Shown: positions 9,401-20,801 of the stretch, in pieces
Layout: each line of letters opens with the position of its first letter
Position numbering within the stretch: the first letter of the stretch is position 1
Made by a program: the position numbers and the translations under genes
Notes under the pieces: generated by a model
Database searches by the model: none
Told to the model about the DNA's origin: nothing
The model's input: only the letters and a program-made list of their open reading frames with translations
Assembly: GCA_030144725.1 (NCBI GenBank)
Contig: JASKMD010000026.1
Coordinates: forward strand, 10,160,616-10,224,615
Reading direction: 5' to 3'
Length of the DNA: 64,000 nucleotides
Source: Haematococcus lacustris
Lineage: Eukaryota; Chlorophyta; Chlorophyceae; Chlamydomonadales; Haematococcaceae

Positions 9401-12400
9401 AATCTGTGCCCAGGCTTGCCTGTTGCTTGCCATTGGCTGCATGAGTGGCTGCTGTGAGCCAGTGGGTAGGGCATGCGAGCAAGATGGTAGCGCTGCTGAA
9501 GGCTGTATGGCATGGCATGGCATGGCATGGCATGGCATGACACATGGCTTGACAGCATGGTAGCATGCAGCAAATGCATTGCAGGGCATGGAGGGTGCAG
9601 ACATGCTCGGCTTGCCTCAGCCCCAGCCCCAGCCCTAGCCCCAGCCCTAGCCCCAGCCCCTCTCACCTCCAATTCATCCACCCGGCCCGTGGCCCTATCC
9701 CACTGCTGCCTGGCCTGCTCCAGCTGTCGTTGTGCATCCTCCCTCTGCTGCTGCGCCTCCCTCAAGGCCACCTGGGTGCTGGCCACTGCCGCCTCTGCCT
9801 TGGCAGCTGCAGCCTGGGCAGCCTGGGCAGCGGCCTGGCTGTCGGACAGCTTGCCCTGGAGCGCCTCCTGAGCAGCCTGGGCTGCTTGGAGCTCAGCAGC
9901 CAGGGCGTCCTTGGCAGTGCTCAGGGTCTCCAGCTGCACACAATGACAGAGTATAGGGTCCAGGGTCCGGGATAATCCCTAACCCTAACCCTGATCTGCA
10001 ACCCTGACCACCAGGGCCTCGAGTTGCAGACAAGGCTAGAGGTGCCAACGAGCCGCAGCCATCAGCCTCCACTGAAAAGCCCGGTGGCCCATCCCACCAT
10101 CCCTTCGCACCACTTGCCCTAGTCCTTGCTGCGCCCCTGGCTGCTACCTCAACCACATCCTACTGGCTCTTGTATACAAAGCTGCTCAGCCCAGGGCCGC
10201 CTGGGCAGCTACAGCGTTACTAGTCAGCTCAGAGCCACCAGGGCAGCCTAGGCAGCTGCGGACCACTGGCTGCAGGAGCCTGCTTAGCCCCAGCCTGCCA
10301 GCCCTGCAATGCTGTACCATAGGCCATAGGCAGGGCAGGGGGAAGGCGAGCTGCCCCACCTGTGCCAGCAGCTCTGATGCCTGGGCTTGGGCAGTGCTGG
10401 CCTCCGCGCGTGCGGCCTGCAGGTCGTCAGCGCTCTGCGCTGCTTGCTGCTCCACAGCCTGATTAGCTGCCTGCAGCAAGATGGTGGGCAGTGGGCATGA
10501 GTGTATGCAAGCCTGGGGCTCGCTGCCTCATGCGGCAGGCTGATGCACTGCCAAACCGTCCCGAGCTGAGCCATATCGAGTAAGCAGTGTAGTCCACAGC
10601 GTCAAGGCATGGGCGGGGTGATATGTTAGCAGCTGGGTAGGGCAGTAGCAAAGGGGATGGGGTCAGGAGTGGCAAGTAGTAGGCTATGGCTAAGGCAGGC
10701 TTGACCGGTGGCTGGGCTGTGGTGTGTAGTAGTCAGGGTGGGTCTGGCTGTGAGCATGCAAAGGGTGGAGGCACAGGCAGCAGGGGCCCATGACAGGTGG
10801 TCATTGCTGCTGTACTGCAGTGGGATGGCTGCAGTTGGATGCGAGGCTTCGGGAAAGCAGCTCCAGTGACCGCCTGTGAGGGTGTGCAGGCTGGCAGGCT
10901 AGCTGGGTCAGGGAAAGATTCTAGCAGCTGCGGCAGCACTGCAGTGCGTGTGCAGCAGAGGGTCATCAGCAGGCTGTTGCACCCGCTGCCAGAGCTTGCA
11001 GTGTGCCCAGCTGCACACCAACCCTGACCTTGAGCTGCTCCAGCTGCTGTTGTGCATCCTCCCTCTGCTGCTGCGCCTCCCTCAGGGCCACCTGGGTGCT
11101 GGCCACTGCCGCCTCTGCCTTGGCAGCTGCAGCCTGGGCGGCCTGGGCAGCGGCCTGGCTGTCGGACAGCTCGCCCTGGAGCGCCTCCTGAGCAGCCTGG
11201 GCAGCTTGGAGCTGGCTGCTCAGCTGCCCCTGCACCTCCTCAGCCGCCGCCAGAGCTGCCACCAGCGCGTCCTTTGCAGGAACAGTTGCGGCCAGCTGCG
11301 CGGCGGGACAGTAGTAACGGGCAGCACACAGCAAAGTAGGTCCAGGGCCAAGAGGAGCTTGCATGGATGTACAGCTTCGGTCCACACCTTTGCATTTCAT
11401 GTACCTCACACGGTCTCAAATGACCCGCTCAAGCACCCCACTCACCCACCCAGCCAACCACACCTCGTCTCACCCTGCCCCACCCCACCCCACCCCACCC
11501 CACCCCGCCGCGCCTGGCTTTGTTGTCCCACAGACCCACCTGAGCTTCCAGCTCACGCACCACTGACTCCGCCTCGTCAGCCTCCTGGCGGGCCACCTGC
11601 CTGGCCACCTCCTCTTGCGCAGCCTTCTCCTCTGCAGCTGCCACTGCTGCCTACGGCAGTGTCAAGGCAGCAAGCTCAGGGAAACAGTCGCAGGCACTGC
11701 CTCCACCAGGCATTGCCACTGCCAGCCTTGCACATGGCTCTCAAGGCAAGGAAGGCCTACGCCTCCAGACCACATACCCCTGGCCATCACACCTCCGGCC
11801 CTTACACCTGTTTTACCCTACCCTACTGTACTCAACCCCGCCATGCTCACATGCACCCACTACCCCTGCTGCTCCTTAAACCCATCATTACAACAGCTGC
11901 TGATGAGCCTACCAGCTCAACTTTTGACTAGCAGCATGTGGCACAATGAACAGCCTGGGTGGTTCAGGAAAAGATCCTAGCAGTTGCGGCAGCACTGCAG
12001 TGCGTGTGCAGCAGAGGGTCATCAGCAGGCTGCTGCACCCGCTGCCAGAGCTTGCAGTGTGCCCAGCTGCACACCACCCCTGACCTTGAGCTGCTCCAGC
12101 TGCTGCGCCGCTTCCTCCCTCTGCTGCTGCGCCTCCCTCAGGGCCACCTGGGTGCTGGCCACTGCCGCCTCTGCCTTGGCAGCTGCAGCCTGGGCGGCCT
12201 GGGCAGCGGCCTGGCTGTCGGACAGCTTGCCCTGGAGCGCCTCCTGGGCAGCCTGGGCAGCTTGGAGCTCAGCAGCCTTGGCCTCTCCAGCTGACAACTG
12301 TGCAGCACAGGTATAGTTTCATCCCATTCAGCCATGCATGTCATGCGCCATGCATTGTTCATTTTGCTACGGCTGTGCACCAGTTCTCCCATCAATCTGC

Positions 12401-13293
12401 CCCTGTTGCTGTGAATACAGCCATTGCAGCCGCTAGCCTCCCTCATATGTGGGGACTCGTGTCACTGTGTCCGCACCGGAAGAAGCTGCCCACATGTACC
12501 TGCCCAGTGTGCCACATGCTGCTAGTCAGGAGGGTGCTGCCCACACGCAACAATGCCCCTACGTTTCCTTGCCAAGGTGCGCAAGGTATCCAGAATCAAA
12601 AACACATGCACTTCCAGCCTTGCAACCATTTGGCACTGAAGGCAATGCACCAGGGAGCCACAGACCCTTGCTCATGACCCATGCCTGCTGCACGCCTTTG
12701 CGGCCCTGACGGATGCCGCCACCCCGCACCTGAGCCTGCCGCAGCTCCTGCCGCAAAGCATCCCGCTCTGCAGCTGCGCTGGATGCCGCCGCAGCTGCAG
12801 TCTTGGCCTTGGCCTCAGCTGACGCCATTGCTGCAGCCTGCATCTTGACCTCCTCCTGCAAGGACCCAGGTCAAGCGCATGCTCCCATCTGCTGGCTGCT
12901 GCTGCTGCTGAGTGACTTGCTGTACTGCACAGAGTGAGGTCTTACCGCCACAACAGGGGCAGGGTGTGACCTGTGCTTTGTGCTATGTAATTGTGAAGGT
13001 GCGGAGCTGTTGTTGCTGCTGCCAAACTGCTGCTGTGTCTGCAGCTGCCGTGGCTACAGCTGTTATGGCGGGCAGCTCCTGTGGCGGGCGCTCACCTCCA
13101 GCTTCACAGCCTTGGCCCGCCATGCGCCAAACTCTGCACGTGCGCGCGCTGCGCCTGCCTCAGCTGCTGCAGCCTCCTCTACAGCCTTCTGCTGAGACGC
13201 CTGAGGTCATGTCACAGCCACACACAGGGCCGCAAGCAGTGTCAATCAGCACCAAGCAGTATCAATCATGAGCTCCATTGTGGGGAATTTAGG

Positions 13294-13326
<33 letters not shown>

Positions 13327-15142
13327 GCAGGAGCAGTGGCACAGTAAGGGCATTGTGACCAGCAGCAGGAGACAAAGAAGCACTCCTCCCCTGAGGCCCT
13401 CCCCCTTCCCACACCTTCAAGCCCACCAGGGCGCCCTCTAGCTCCTGCTTCTCCTTCAGCGCCGCACTTCGCACGCGACCTAGCTCAGCCAGGGCAGCCG
13501 AGCTTGCATTGCGCGCAGCTGCTGCCTGCAACAGAGCACAGCGATGGGCAGTGCCAAGTGAGCCACCACCCATACCCTGTTGCCACCTACACTATGCAGC
13601 CAGATCATGCAGTATGCCTTGCCATAGCCTGACACTGACCCGGCATGTTTTCCAGTTGGACTGTTGTTTCAAGCATCAAAGGTGGTGTGTGTGTGTGTGT
13701 GTGGTGGCCTGTGTGGTGTAAGTAGGCACAGCTTCACCGTTCCCCACCCCACCTGCTGCTCAGCTTCTGCCAGCTTCTGCCCAGCTGCTGCAGCTGCTGC
13801 GTCTGCAGCCTGCTTGCTGCTTATCAGCCCTGCAGCACTGGCTTTTGCATCTGCCAGCTGAGACGCCAGGCGTGACACTTCAGAGCTCTTTGAAGCCAAC
13901 TCAGCCTCCTGTGAAGCAAGCGGGCGACAGTGAGCATGAGGCACACCCAAGACCCAGTAAATCTGGTGGTGCCCTGATGCGGGGTCACGCCAGCGTCAGC
14001 CCTAGCCCTGCAAGAGCACACCTACTGCCCAGCAGCCACACCAGGCTGGCGGCTTTGCAGTGTAATCCAACACATGCCAGAATGTGCTGCCATCAGCACC
14101 TGATGCCGGACCCTCTGCATTAACTGCTTAACAGGTGGCTTCCTGTGACCACGGCACTGGTGGCAGGCATGTGTGGGCTTGCTTGGCCTGGCCTACTCAT
14201 CCAGTAACTGTCCCAACCAACACCCTGATGCTACAGAAAGTGAGGGGGGGTGAGAGGTAGTGCGGGACAGGGCTGGGTGCTGATACTGCCTAAGCAGCAG
14301 CCACACCAGGCGACACACCTTTGTCTTCAGCTCAGCCCGCAGCTTTTGATCCAGGCCAGCAGCTGGGTCGGGACTCTGGCTGGCACTTCGTGGAGGCGAG
14401 GCACTGCTGCCACGGGAGCGTGGCTTGGCCCTGGCCAGCTCAGCTTGAGCAGCGGCTAGCTGGTTGGCTAGGTCGCTTTTCTCCTTGGCAGCTGCAGCTG
14501 TTGCCTTTGCTACAGCCTCATCGACGTTCACTGCCTGGCTGGGCCGCTGCACAGCCATTACATGGGTGGATAAGCAAGTGGGATGGGTTGTGTATGGGAA
14601 GCATCACGCTTGCGATGCACTGCTTCCGCCTCACAGCAGACAGACATGCTTAGTCCACACAACATTGTCTGGTATGGACATAGGAAGTTAACCTCAAGAC
14701 TACTTCCTGCATCCCGTACAAACAAGCAGTGAGACGGGGGGCATGAAGTTTTGTTATGGCATACCTGTTGCCCATAGTAAAATCCGGCGGCTCCAGCTGC
14801 CGCGGCTGCCAACAGAGCGGCAATTGCAGCGCCTCCGTTTCCAGCGGACTGCGGCGCGCTCAAACGCGCTAAAGCAGCAGCCAAGGTCAAAGATCAAAAG
14901 TGGTCACAGCTCACCTCGGCTGCGATACTAGTATCGGCAAACATCAGCATCCCACTCGCCAGCGATGCCACTGAAGTTAGCGAAACGCCGTGTACCCGAA
15001 GGGATCCTGAACGAGGTGCCGAGCGCTGCTTGAACGCTGAGTACTGAGTAGGGGCCAGTGGCGACAAGCGATGGCAATTTTGCCATCGTGGCACCGAGGT
15101 CAACTTTGTGCCAGTTCGGCACGGTGGGCAGGTAAGCTTCAT
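6441..15142 (-). CDS. Membrane-anchored long coiled-coil protein (18 exons, ~1018 aa)
   Basis: Exons, 5' to 3': 15142-14915, 14848-14765, 14546-14319, 13908-13753, 13525-13415, 13200-13096, 12855-12730, 12297-12085, 11650-11540, 11295-11029, 10470-10360, 9933-9667, 9221-9075, 8702-8589, 8434-8396, 8093-7995, 7386-6873, 6577-6441. All junctions are GT-AG and phases close, totalling 3057 nt. Exon 1 (76 aa) is basic and hydroxylated and ends in SLTSVASLASG...ADTSIAA, like a bipartite plastid transit/lumen-targeting peptide. Exon 2 gives a single hydrophobic helix (AAIAALLAAAAAGAAGFYY). The rest is Ala/Gln/Glu-rich coiled coil, then an acidic segment and a basic tail with KRRQSPK. The architecture recalls plant MFP1 (thylakoid-bound filament-like protein), but no diagnostic motif proves it. 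Exons 8, 10 and 12 are duplicates. ATG 15142 is the first in-frame ATG downstream of the inserted Fanzor fragment. Confidence 0.75.
10910..12297. repeat. Segmental duplication carrying exons 8 and 10 of the coiled-coil gene
   Basis: About 10915-11220 and 11978-12280 are near-identical, including intron sequence (CAGTGCGTGTGCAGCAGAGG occurs in both). The exon part encodes the cassette AQAAQEALQGxLSDSQAAAQ. A third copy of the cassette, without the intron flank, is exon 12 (9667-9933). These are symmetric phase-0 exons, so duplication keeps the frame. Confidence 0.85.
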
Positions 15143-15260
15143 GACGTTCGCTGTTGACACTGCGGAACGGACGGGACAGCACCTGTGGCTGCCACCAGCA
15201 CTGGTAGTTGGCTGGCATGCGAGATGCGGTTTGCCCATATAAGCCTGAACCATATAAACC

Positions 15261-15495
15261 GTGCCCACTTGGGGTCCAGGTACACCTCCCACACCGCATC
15301 CCAGCTGGCCAGGGTGACGGTGATGTGCTTCAGGTTGGCCTCCAGGGAGGTGCCGGCTGAGCTTGCTGCTGCCAGGTGCTGGTGGTGGGGCTTGATTGGT
15401 GCTAGCCACCGCTCTGTGTCACGGCGGGCATTGTTCAGGCCGCTGGCATGCTTCACCTGGCCCTTGGTCAGCTTCCACCGGCGCAGCTGGTCTGC
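15261..15495 (-). pseudogene. Fanzor gene fragment inserted upstream of the coiled-coil gene
   Basis: 235 bp are almost identical to 21795-22035 of the Fanzor gene; I counted only a couple of mismatches by eye. They encode the part just after RuvC-I (QLRRWKLTKGQVKHASG to VWEVYLDPKWA). The match stops abruptly at both ends. The fragment sits about 120 bp upstream of the coiled-coil start codon, in the same orientation, so it may lie in that gene's promoter or 5' UTR. Confidence 0.85.
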
Positions 15496-16033
15496 CATAA
15501 GACTGTACTGGGTACTACAAAGCGCAATGAAGGGCAAGAAGCGCCAGGGCGCGGATAAGCCCAAGCAGCCCAAGCCCAAGCAGCCCAAGCCCATGCCCGG
15601 TGGCACGTTCCCACCTAAGACCACTGGGCTTCATACCAATATCATTAGCTTGATGCTTGTGATGTTGTAAGCCTGAATAGGTACTAGGCCCTATGGTTGG
15701 TTGTTGGCACAGCCATAACACACAACACTACGAGCACTCGGACTGAAGACAGCAGCAACCAAAAACACAACCAGACCAGACATTCTCATGGGGATGCCTA
15801 CAACAAAGACGGGCAAATGTGGCAAAGCCATCAAACGGGTCACTATCATAGAAATCAAATAATGTTCGGACTCAAGGTGGACGGATCAATTAGACAAGGC
15901 ACTCAACCAACACACCAATCTAGCTCAAACCATACGCAAGGAAGGCCACATGGTGGAGATTAGACCAATTCTCCTGGGCATAGGTTGCATAACGTATGAA
16001 GCACACACACGGCAACACCTCCTGGCCTTGGGG
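15496..16033. other. Intergenic, no gene recognised
   Basis: A plus-strand ORF of about 48 codons at 15522-15668 is Lys/Pro-rich (KPKQPKPKQPKP) and not recognisable. From 15680 the sequence is AT-richer with no coding signal, up to the target duplication CTTGGGG at 16027-16033. Confidence 0.4.
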
Positions 16034-16838
16034 TCAGGCGTTCCCAACATGGGGTTGGTAATCTTCATGCAACTGCAGCCCATCTACTCCATCATTTCAT
16101 GTAACGTTTGCTGCGTCTGGTGCAATGCGATAATGCGCGTTTAATGTAAGACTGGAATTGCCATCGGAGTCATTCGATGCGGGCAGCCACATGTGACCCC
16201 GGATGTGTCCCAATCGCAGACCGTGGTTAGCTACACTGGTAAGCTACGTCCTTGCCTATCCGTTAGCGATGCACGTTATGTCGGTGGCGCACACCACCGA
16301 AGTCCGGCAAACATGGCTGCGCGCGCTTCCAGATGGTGCAGGCCGCTTGGCGAGGATATGAAGAAACTCGAAACTGTGTGTGGCAGCGCTGTATCGCTGT
16401 AATGGTGGGCGGCACAGTGGGGTCTAGTCACCCCCTCCAGCTGTTATCCGCTTTATGTTTTCAACCAAACAGCCTGACCTCACACAGATTTGTATAGCAT
16501 ACTCAATAACGCGTCCGTGGCACTATGCAACTCAATCATTGGGTCTGTATGTGAAAAGATTGACCCCTTACAAGGTACACATGCTGATGGCTACCGGTGC
16601 ATGAGGAGCCGACCGAGCTTGGCTTACCACTCCGCCACGTGGCCACCACCAACAAAGCTTAACCCACCATCTTCCAACCTCGTCTTCACCGCCCAGCTCC
16701 CAATAGCCCCTCCTCCCAGCAGCCCAGCCTCCCCCCTACCTCTCCTTCACCCATCTCCTTATCCTTCACCTCCCATCACCCCAAGCCAAGCCCGTAGCCC
16801 CGCTCAGCCACTCACCCCACCCCTCTCAGTATCTAACC

Positions 16839-18184
16839 ATGAAGAAGAAGAGATTAAGCAAGGCGCATAGTGCTCATCTCAATGCACTAAACAACTCGCC
16901 AAGCGCTGGCTATCTGCATTGCCCTAACAACATCAAGGCTGCAGCTTGTAGGGCACAAACGACAAACCGTGACCTGCAGGCTGAGGTGCAGCGGCTGCGG
17001 GATGTAGAGCAGTCCCTCATGGGCACCGTGGATGGGTTGCAGGGCGGCCTAGACGACCTGCAGGCAGCACACCAACGCCTGCAGGGTGAGCACACGGCAG
17101 CAGAGCGGCAGCTACCAATCACTCCCTACGGGCTGCTCGACACCGCCTCCAGGGTCAGGTGCATATCTACCGGAACAAACACCAGCAGCAGCGGCAGCAG
17201 CAAGAGGACCCTCATGGCACTTGGCGTCAGTATGCATCTGACATTCGTGCCATGGCTGTAAACGGCGACCCTGGCAGCCCCGCACTGCGCCTTCACCTTG
17301 AACGATACTACCTTGCCAGCCCCATCTCCAATGCCCCAGTGGAGTCCTTGTTGCAGCTGCTGAAGCATGGTGATGGCAGGTACATGGAGCTGCCAGCTCT
17401 GCTGCAGTTGATGTCCCTGCGCACATGCAAGGAGGCCATGAAGACTGTGGATGTTCATGATTTGCAGCAGCGCATAGGTCAGCTCCGTGCTGAAGTGCGG
17501 CGTAAGGAGGATGCCGCAGCTGCATCACAGCTGTCAGCAAAGGCAGAGCGCCAGATCACAGATGCAGCGCACAAGGTCGGAAGGGTTGTGATTAATGTGG
17601 GTGACCATGCGTGCCAAGAGCGGCTTGCAGCGGCCCATGCTCTTGCCTTGGGGGGGCATGATTTTAGCCACACAACTGTTGAGGAGGCAAAGAAGATGAC
17701 AGGAAAGCAGCTTCAGACATACCTCCAGTTCCACAAGCAGGAGGTACACACCAGTTGGAGGATACCCAAGCTACTGAGCCACGTGTGCACCCACATCCGT
17801 GGGAAGCTTGCCGCAGCTGCGCACCCTCAGCAGCAACTGACACCTGCAGGCACCACCCCTGAGCTGGCTGTGCCTGCTGGTGCACCCCCTCAGCAGCAGC
17901 AACAGCTGGCAGCGGCAAGCACGTCACGTAAGCGTGAGGCACCTGCAGCTAACAAGCCGAGGGCAGCAAAGCAAGGTGAGACAACACCATGTACTGCACC
18001 TAGCACCTTCTTTAAGCGTGGTAGAGCAGCCGGTAATGCACTAGCGCCAGCAGCAGCTCCAAAAGCTAACAATAACACCACCACCACCACACCACCACAC
18101 CACCTTGGGCAGGGCATGACTAGAGTAGGCTGGCTGCTACTACTTGCGTGCGCTCCATGCTGCCCGCCCAAGGCTGGCCTTTAG
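16839..18184 (+). CDS. Transposase-like C-terminal ORF of element B
   Basis: Two plus-strand frames join near 17150, by a frameshift or a small intron. The first (16839-17150) is a coiled coil (LQAEVQRLRDVEQSLMGTVD). The second (17159-18184) has DPHGTWRQYASDIRAMA and then LASPISNAPVESLLQLLKHG. The S-x-A-P-V-E core resembles the SSAPxER motif of the hAT C-terminal dimerisation region. It continues with a VDVHDL block, a conserved VGRVVINVGDHACQ block and a SAP-like helix pair (TGKQLQTYLQFHKQEV). The tail after about 17960 is Ala/Pro/Asn-rich, and a donor-like AAG|GTGAGA at 17970 may end the real exon. Homologous pieces are at 4812-5270 and 52012-52340. It is too short for a complete transposase. 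Confidence 0.5.
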
Positions 18185-19357
18185 GGAGGGGGGAAGTAGA
18201 CGGGGTGGCGGACTGGGAGGTGGTGATGGTGGTGGGACAGGAGAGGGAAGGAGGAAGGGGCCGAAAGGCAGGAGGGTTACCGTCAAACCTGCAACAGCAA
18301 GGGGTGGGCTGGCGGTTACTGCCCCATAGCACCCAACTCCTGGCTGCTGGGCCATGCTTGCTATGAGCTAACACCTCTAATCCTTCGCGGTCGCGGTTGC
18401 GATGAGGCTGCATGCTGCCAATAGCTTGCATTTGGCTGCGATATGCTATGTTAAAGGCTGCTAGCTGGCGATGGCTGGCTGGCATGGCTACATCGCTAAC
18501 ATCACTATGCCTCTTTTGCGATTGCGTTTGCGATGTCTTCTACGAATGAGGCTGCGATTTGCTCTTGGCTGCTCCTGCCTGCTCCTGGCTGCTAGCTCCT
18601 GCGATATGCGTGTGCTGTGTACAGTGCTGCCTCTTGATCCTATCGCCTGACATGATTGCTATGGCTGGTCGCGAATGCTGTAAGGCTCCTGGCTAGAGAT
18701 GGCTGTCTACTCCTTATCTATTCACTGGCTTGGAGGTTTTGCATGCCACCTACTAGGTTGGGCAGCTATAACCATCCTCTACAACCGCTCATACTCACAT
18801 TTCATGAAAAGTCACTTCGGTCACTCGGTGCCAACTCCCTTAGCCAAAATCTGGGTCACAGCCCCACACCTGGTCCAGCAACTCCCCAACGACTAAGAAT
18901 TACACTTTGGCCCCGGAGAGTCTTGTACTCCCCTAGGTCACAGCAGCCTACATACCAAGTTTCAGAGCTGAACTCTCAAGTTTTCAAGAGCTGAACTCTC
19001 AAGTCTCAAGTGTAATGATATCCAGCTGTCACGACTGCCGTCGTCGCGTCCACATGCCAAAAGCAAAACATGTTCCGACTGCTGCTGCGCGTTGCAGGTG
19101 CCACTCACAGCATTGTGGCGAAGCGTGCTAGAGCGGCGCGCCTCGCATGGGGCGAAATCGCATGAATTCAAATGTCGGTCTTTGGGCAGGCACTGAGCAC
19201 CGCTGAGAGCGAAATAGTTTTTGCTGCGTCTGCCATCTCGTAGCTATGACTCTCCTCTGTTCAAACCACTGTTTACATATATTTTTGACTGAGTGGCTGC
19301 GGAGATACAGGCTTCGTATCACAGGGGGGTGGTTTTCAGGTAGTTGGGAACGCCTGA
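18185..19357. other. 3' non-coding part of element B
   Basis: No ORF is convincing here. 18370-18720 contains degenerate tandem CTGCTCCTGGCTGCT-type sequence. The final ~350 bp are shared in decayed form with the other hAT-like copies and end in the terminal inverted repeat. Confidence 0.5.
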
Positions 19358-19635
19358 CTTGGGGGTCTCACAAGATAACACTACTAAACTATTACACAAG
19401 TTAACAAGACACGCGGTGGAGACAGCCCACTCCATTGCAAAGACAAGCTACAGACTCAGGGCTACTAAGAGGGAGGGAGGGTAGGGGAGTCGCCTCTTTC
19501 TTGGCTTGATTGGTGGGAGCAGGCCGCGCCCCAGGCGGTAGCTCCTCCCTTAATGCACGCCGGTGAATACCGGAGTCTTCTTCTTCTTCTTCTTCTTCTT
19601 CTTCTTCTTCTCTTCGCTCTGCAGCCCGGTACAGC

Positions 19636-19677
19636 CCCCTTGTCCCTCACTAGGGCCTCCATTTGAGCCGGATCAGC
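19636..19677. repeat. Dispersed ~40-bp repeat, copy 1 of 3
   Basis: CCCTCACTAGGGCCTCCATT then TGAGCCGGATCAG. The same sequence, with one or two changes, occurs at 20533-20574 and 30392-30426 in the same orientation. Origin unknown; possibly part of a short interspersed element. Confidence 0.75.
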
Positions 19678-20532
19678 AGTACCTACTAGTGTGTGTGTGG
19701 CTTTGTGGTGCAGTGCTGGCGGACTCCGCCGCGGAGACGAGCTCGGGCAAAAACAAGGTGAAGTTGGCAGGCATCACAATCAGTGAGGAACCGGGCGACA
19801 CTGCGGGCATGCGTAACGACCAGGCCCTCAATTATGCGCATGACATTTCAATGCGAGGCGAGGATGGCGTTTTTGAAGTGATGAACCATGCGTGACCACA
19901 CTAGGGTTTGGTAAGTGGCAGTATGCTGAAAAAAATTTGGTGAGGAAATGAAAACAGAGAGAGAGAGAGAATGAGAAATGTGATTTGCAAATGGAGGATT
20001 AGGCGCAAGCGTGCATTGCTGGCATGTGCAGTTTTCGAGCTGAGGCATGGCTGCTATTTGGCCTGGCACATACCCAGCTGCCCTTGTGGCCAATATTGCA
20101 TCACCACCATTTGTATGCATGCAGCCTCCCCCTCACTCACCCTCATTGCCTCGACCTGGTGCTGCGCTTGCTTTGACGTGCACGGCTGGGTAGCCAGCAC
20201 CCCCTTCTTGTGCTCCTTCCTGACAAGTACATGTGTGGCCCAGCCGTGGAACAATGTGTTTGAAATGGGGAATTCAGCTGTTCAGGTTTAGACCATGAAC
20301 CCCAATGACAGGCGCTAGCCCAATACCTCGTGACAGGCGACAGCCGCTGCTGGGTTCATGGGTAGATGAGGCGTGGCGCTCTACTACGGCGCCAACATAG
20401 CAGCGCTGTCATGCTTTAGCCTACTGGGCAGTCATCTTGCCCCAACCATGGTGACCAATGGTGAATGTCATGAGGTTATAACGTATGGCTAGATCTCTGT
20501 TGAATGAATGTCGTGTTGTAAGCACATGCCAG

Positions 20533-20574
20533 CCCCCTTGTCCCTCACTGGGGCCTCCATTTGAGCCGGATCAG
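20533..20574. repeat. Dispersed ~40-bp repeat, copy 2 of 3
   Basis: Same sequence as 19636-19677, with CTGGGGCC in place of CTAGGGCC. It lies about 230 bp beyond the Fanzor stop codon. Confidence 0.75.
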
Positions 20575-20639
20575 AAGCACTAGCATAGCGGACTAGCATA
20601 CACTATCAGCCACTAGCAGCCACTAACTAGATCCAACTC

Positions 20640-20801
20640 AAACAGTGTTATTGGGGTGTGTGGAGTAAACCCAGTGCACATGGCACATGAGCCGCCTACC
20701 ACCTACATTATTGCCTAACCTGTTAGGGCAACGTGTAGAGTTGGCATGACAAAACATGCACTGATTGTAAGCTGATGACAGCTCAACAAAGGGGGCACAC
20801 A
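20640..20801 (-). ncRNA. Candidate guide (omega) RNA region downstream of Fanzor
   Basis: In TnpB and Fanzor loci the guide RNA lies in or just after the 3' end of the nuclease gene. On the minus strand the ~130 bases after the stop codon show patchy conservation with the plus-strand flank of the Fanzor relic (56275-56390): shared GTGCCCC..CTTTG, then GTTAGGCAATAATGTAGGTG versus GTCAGGCAACAGTGTAGGTG. Conservation past a stop codon suggests a functional non-coding part or a transposon end. I have not derived a structure, so this is positional inference. Confidence 0.22.

Larger units (their letters stand above)
16034..19357 (+). mobile_element. hAT-like DNA transposon B, both termini intact
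   Basis: The left end TCAGGCGTTCCCAAC (16034-16048) and right end GTTGGGAACGCCTGA (19343-19357) are perfect inverted repeats. They are flanked by the 7-bp direct repeat CTTGGGG at 16027-16033 and 19358-19364. The terminal motif (CAGGxGTxCCCAAC) is typical of hAT elements, whose duplications are usually 8 bp. The 3324-bp body carries a plus-strand ORF remnant with a hAT dimerisation-like motif (see separate entry). Copies of its right end also occur at 6020-6053, 53222-53280 and 59013-59048, defining one family. I see no recognisable hAT catalytic core, so it is probably non-autonomous or decayed. Confidence 0.75.
19365..20639. other. Intergenic; microsatellites and dispersed repeats
   Basis: A (TTC)12 run lies at 19575-19610 and a (GA)n run near 19957. 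A plus-strand frame at 19690-19895 (ending EDGVFEVMNHA, stop at 19893) has coding-like codons but no recognisable domain. Two copies of a ~40-bp dispersed repeat sit at 19636-19677 and 20533-20574. No other gene seen. Confidence 0.4.
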
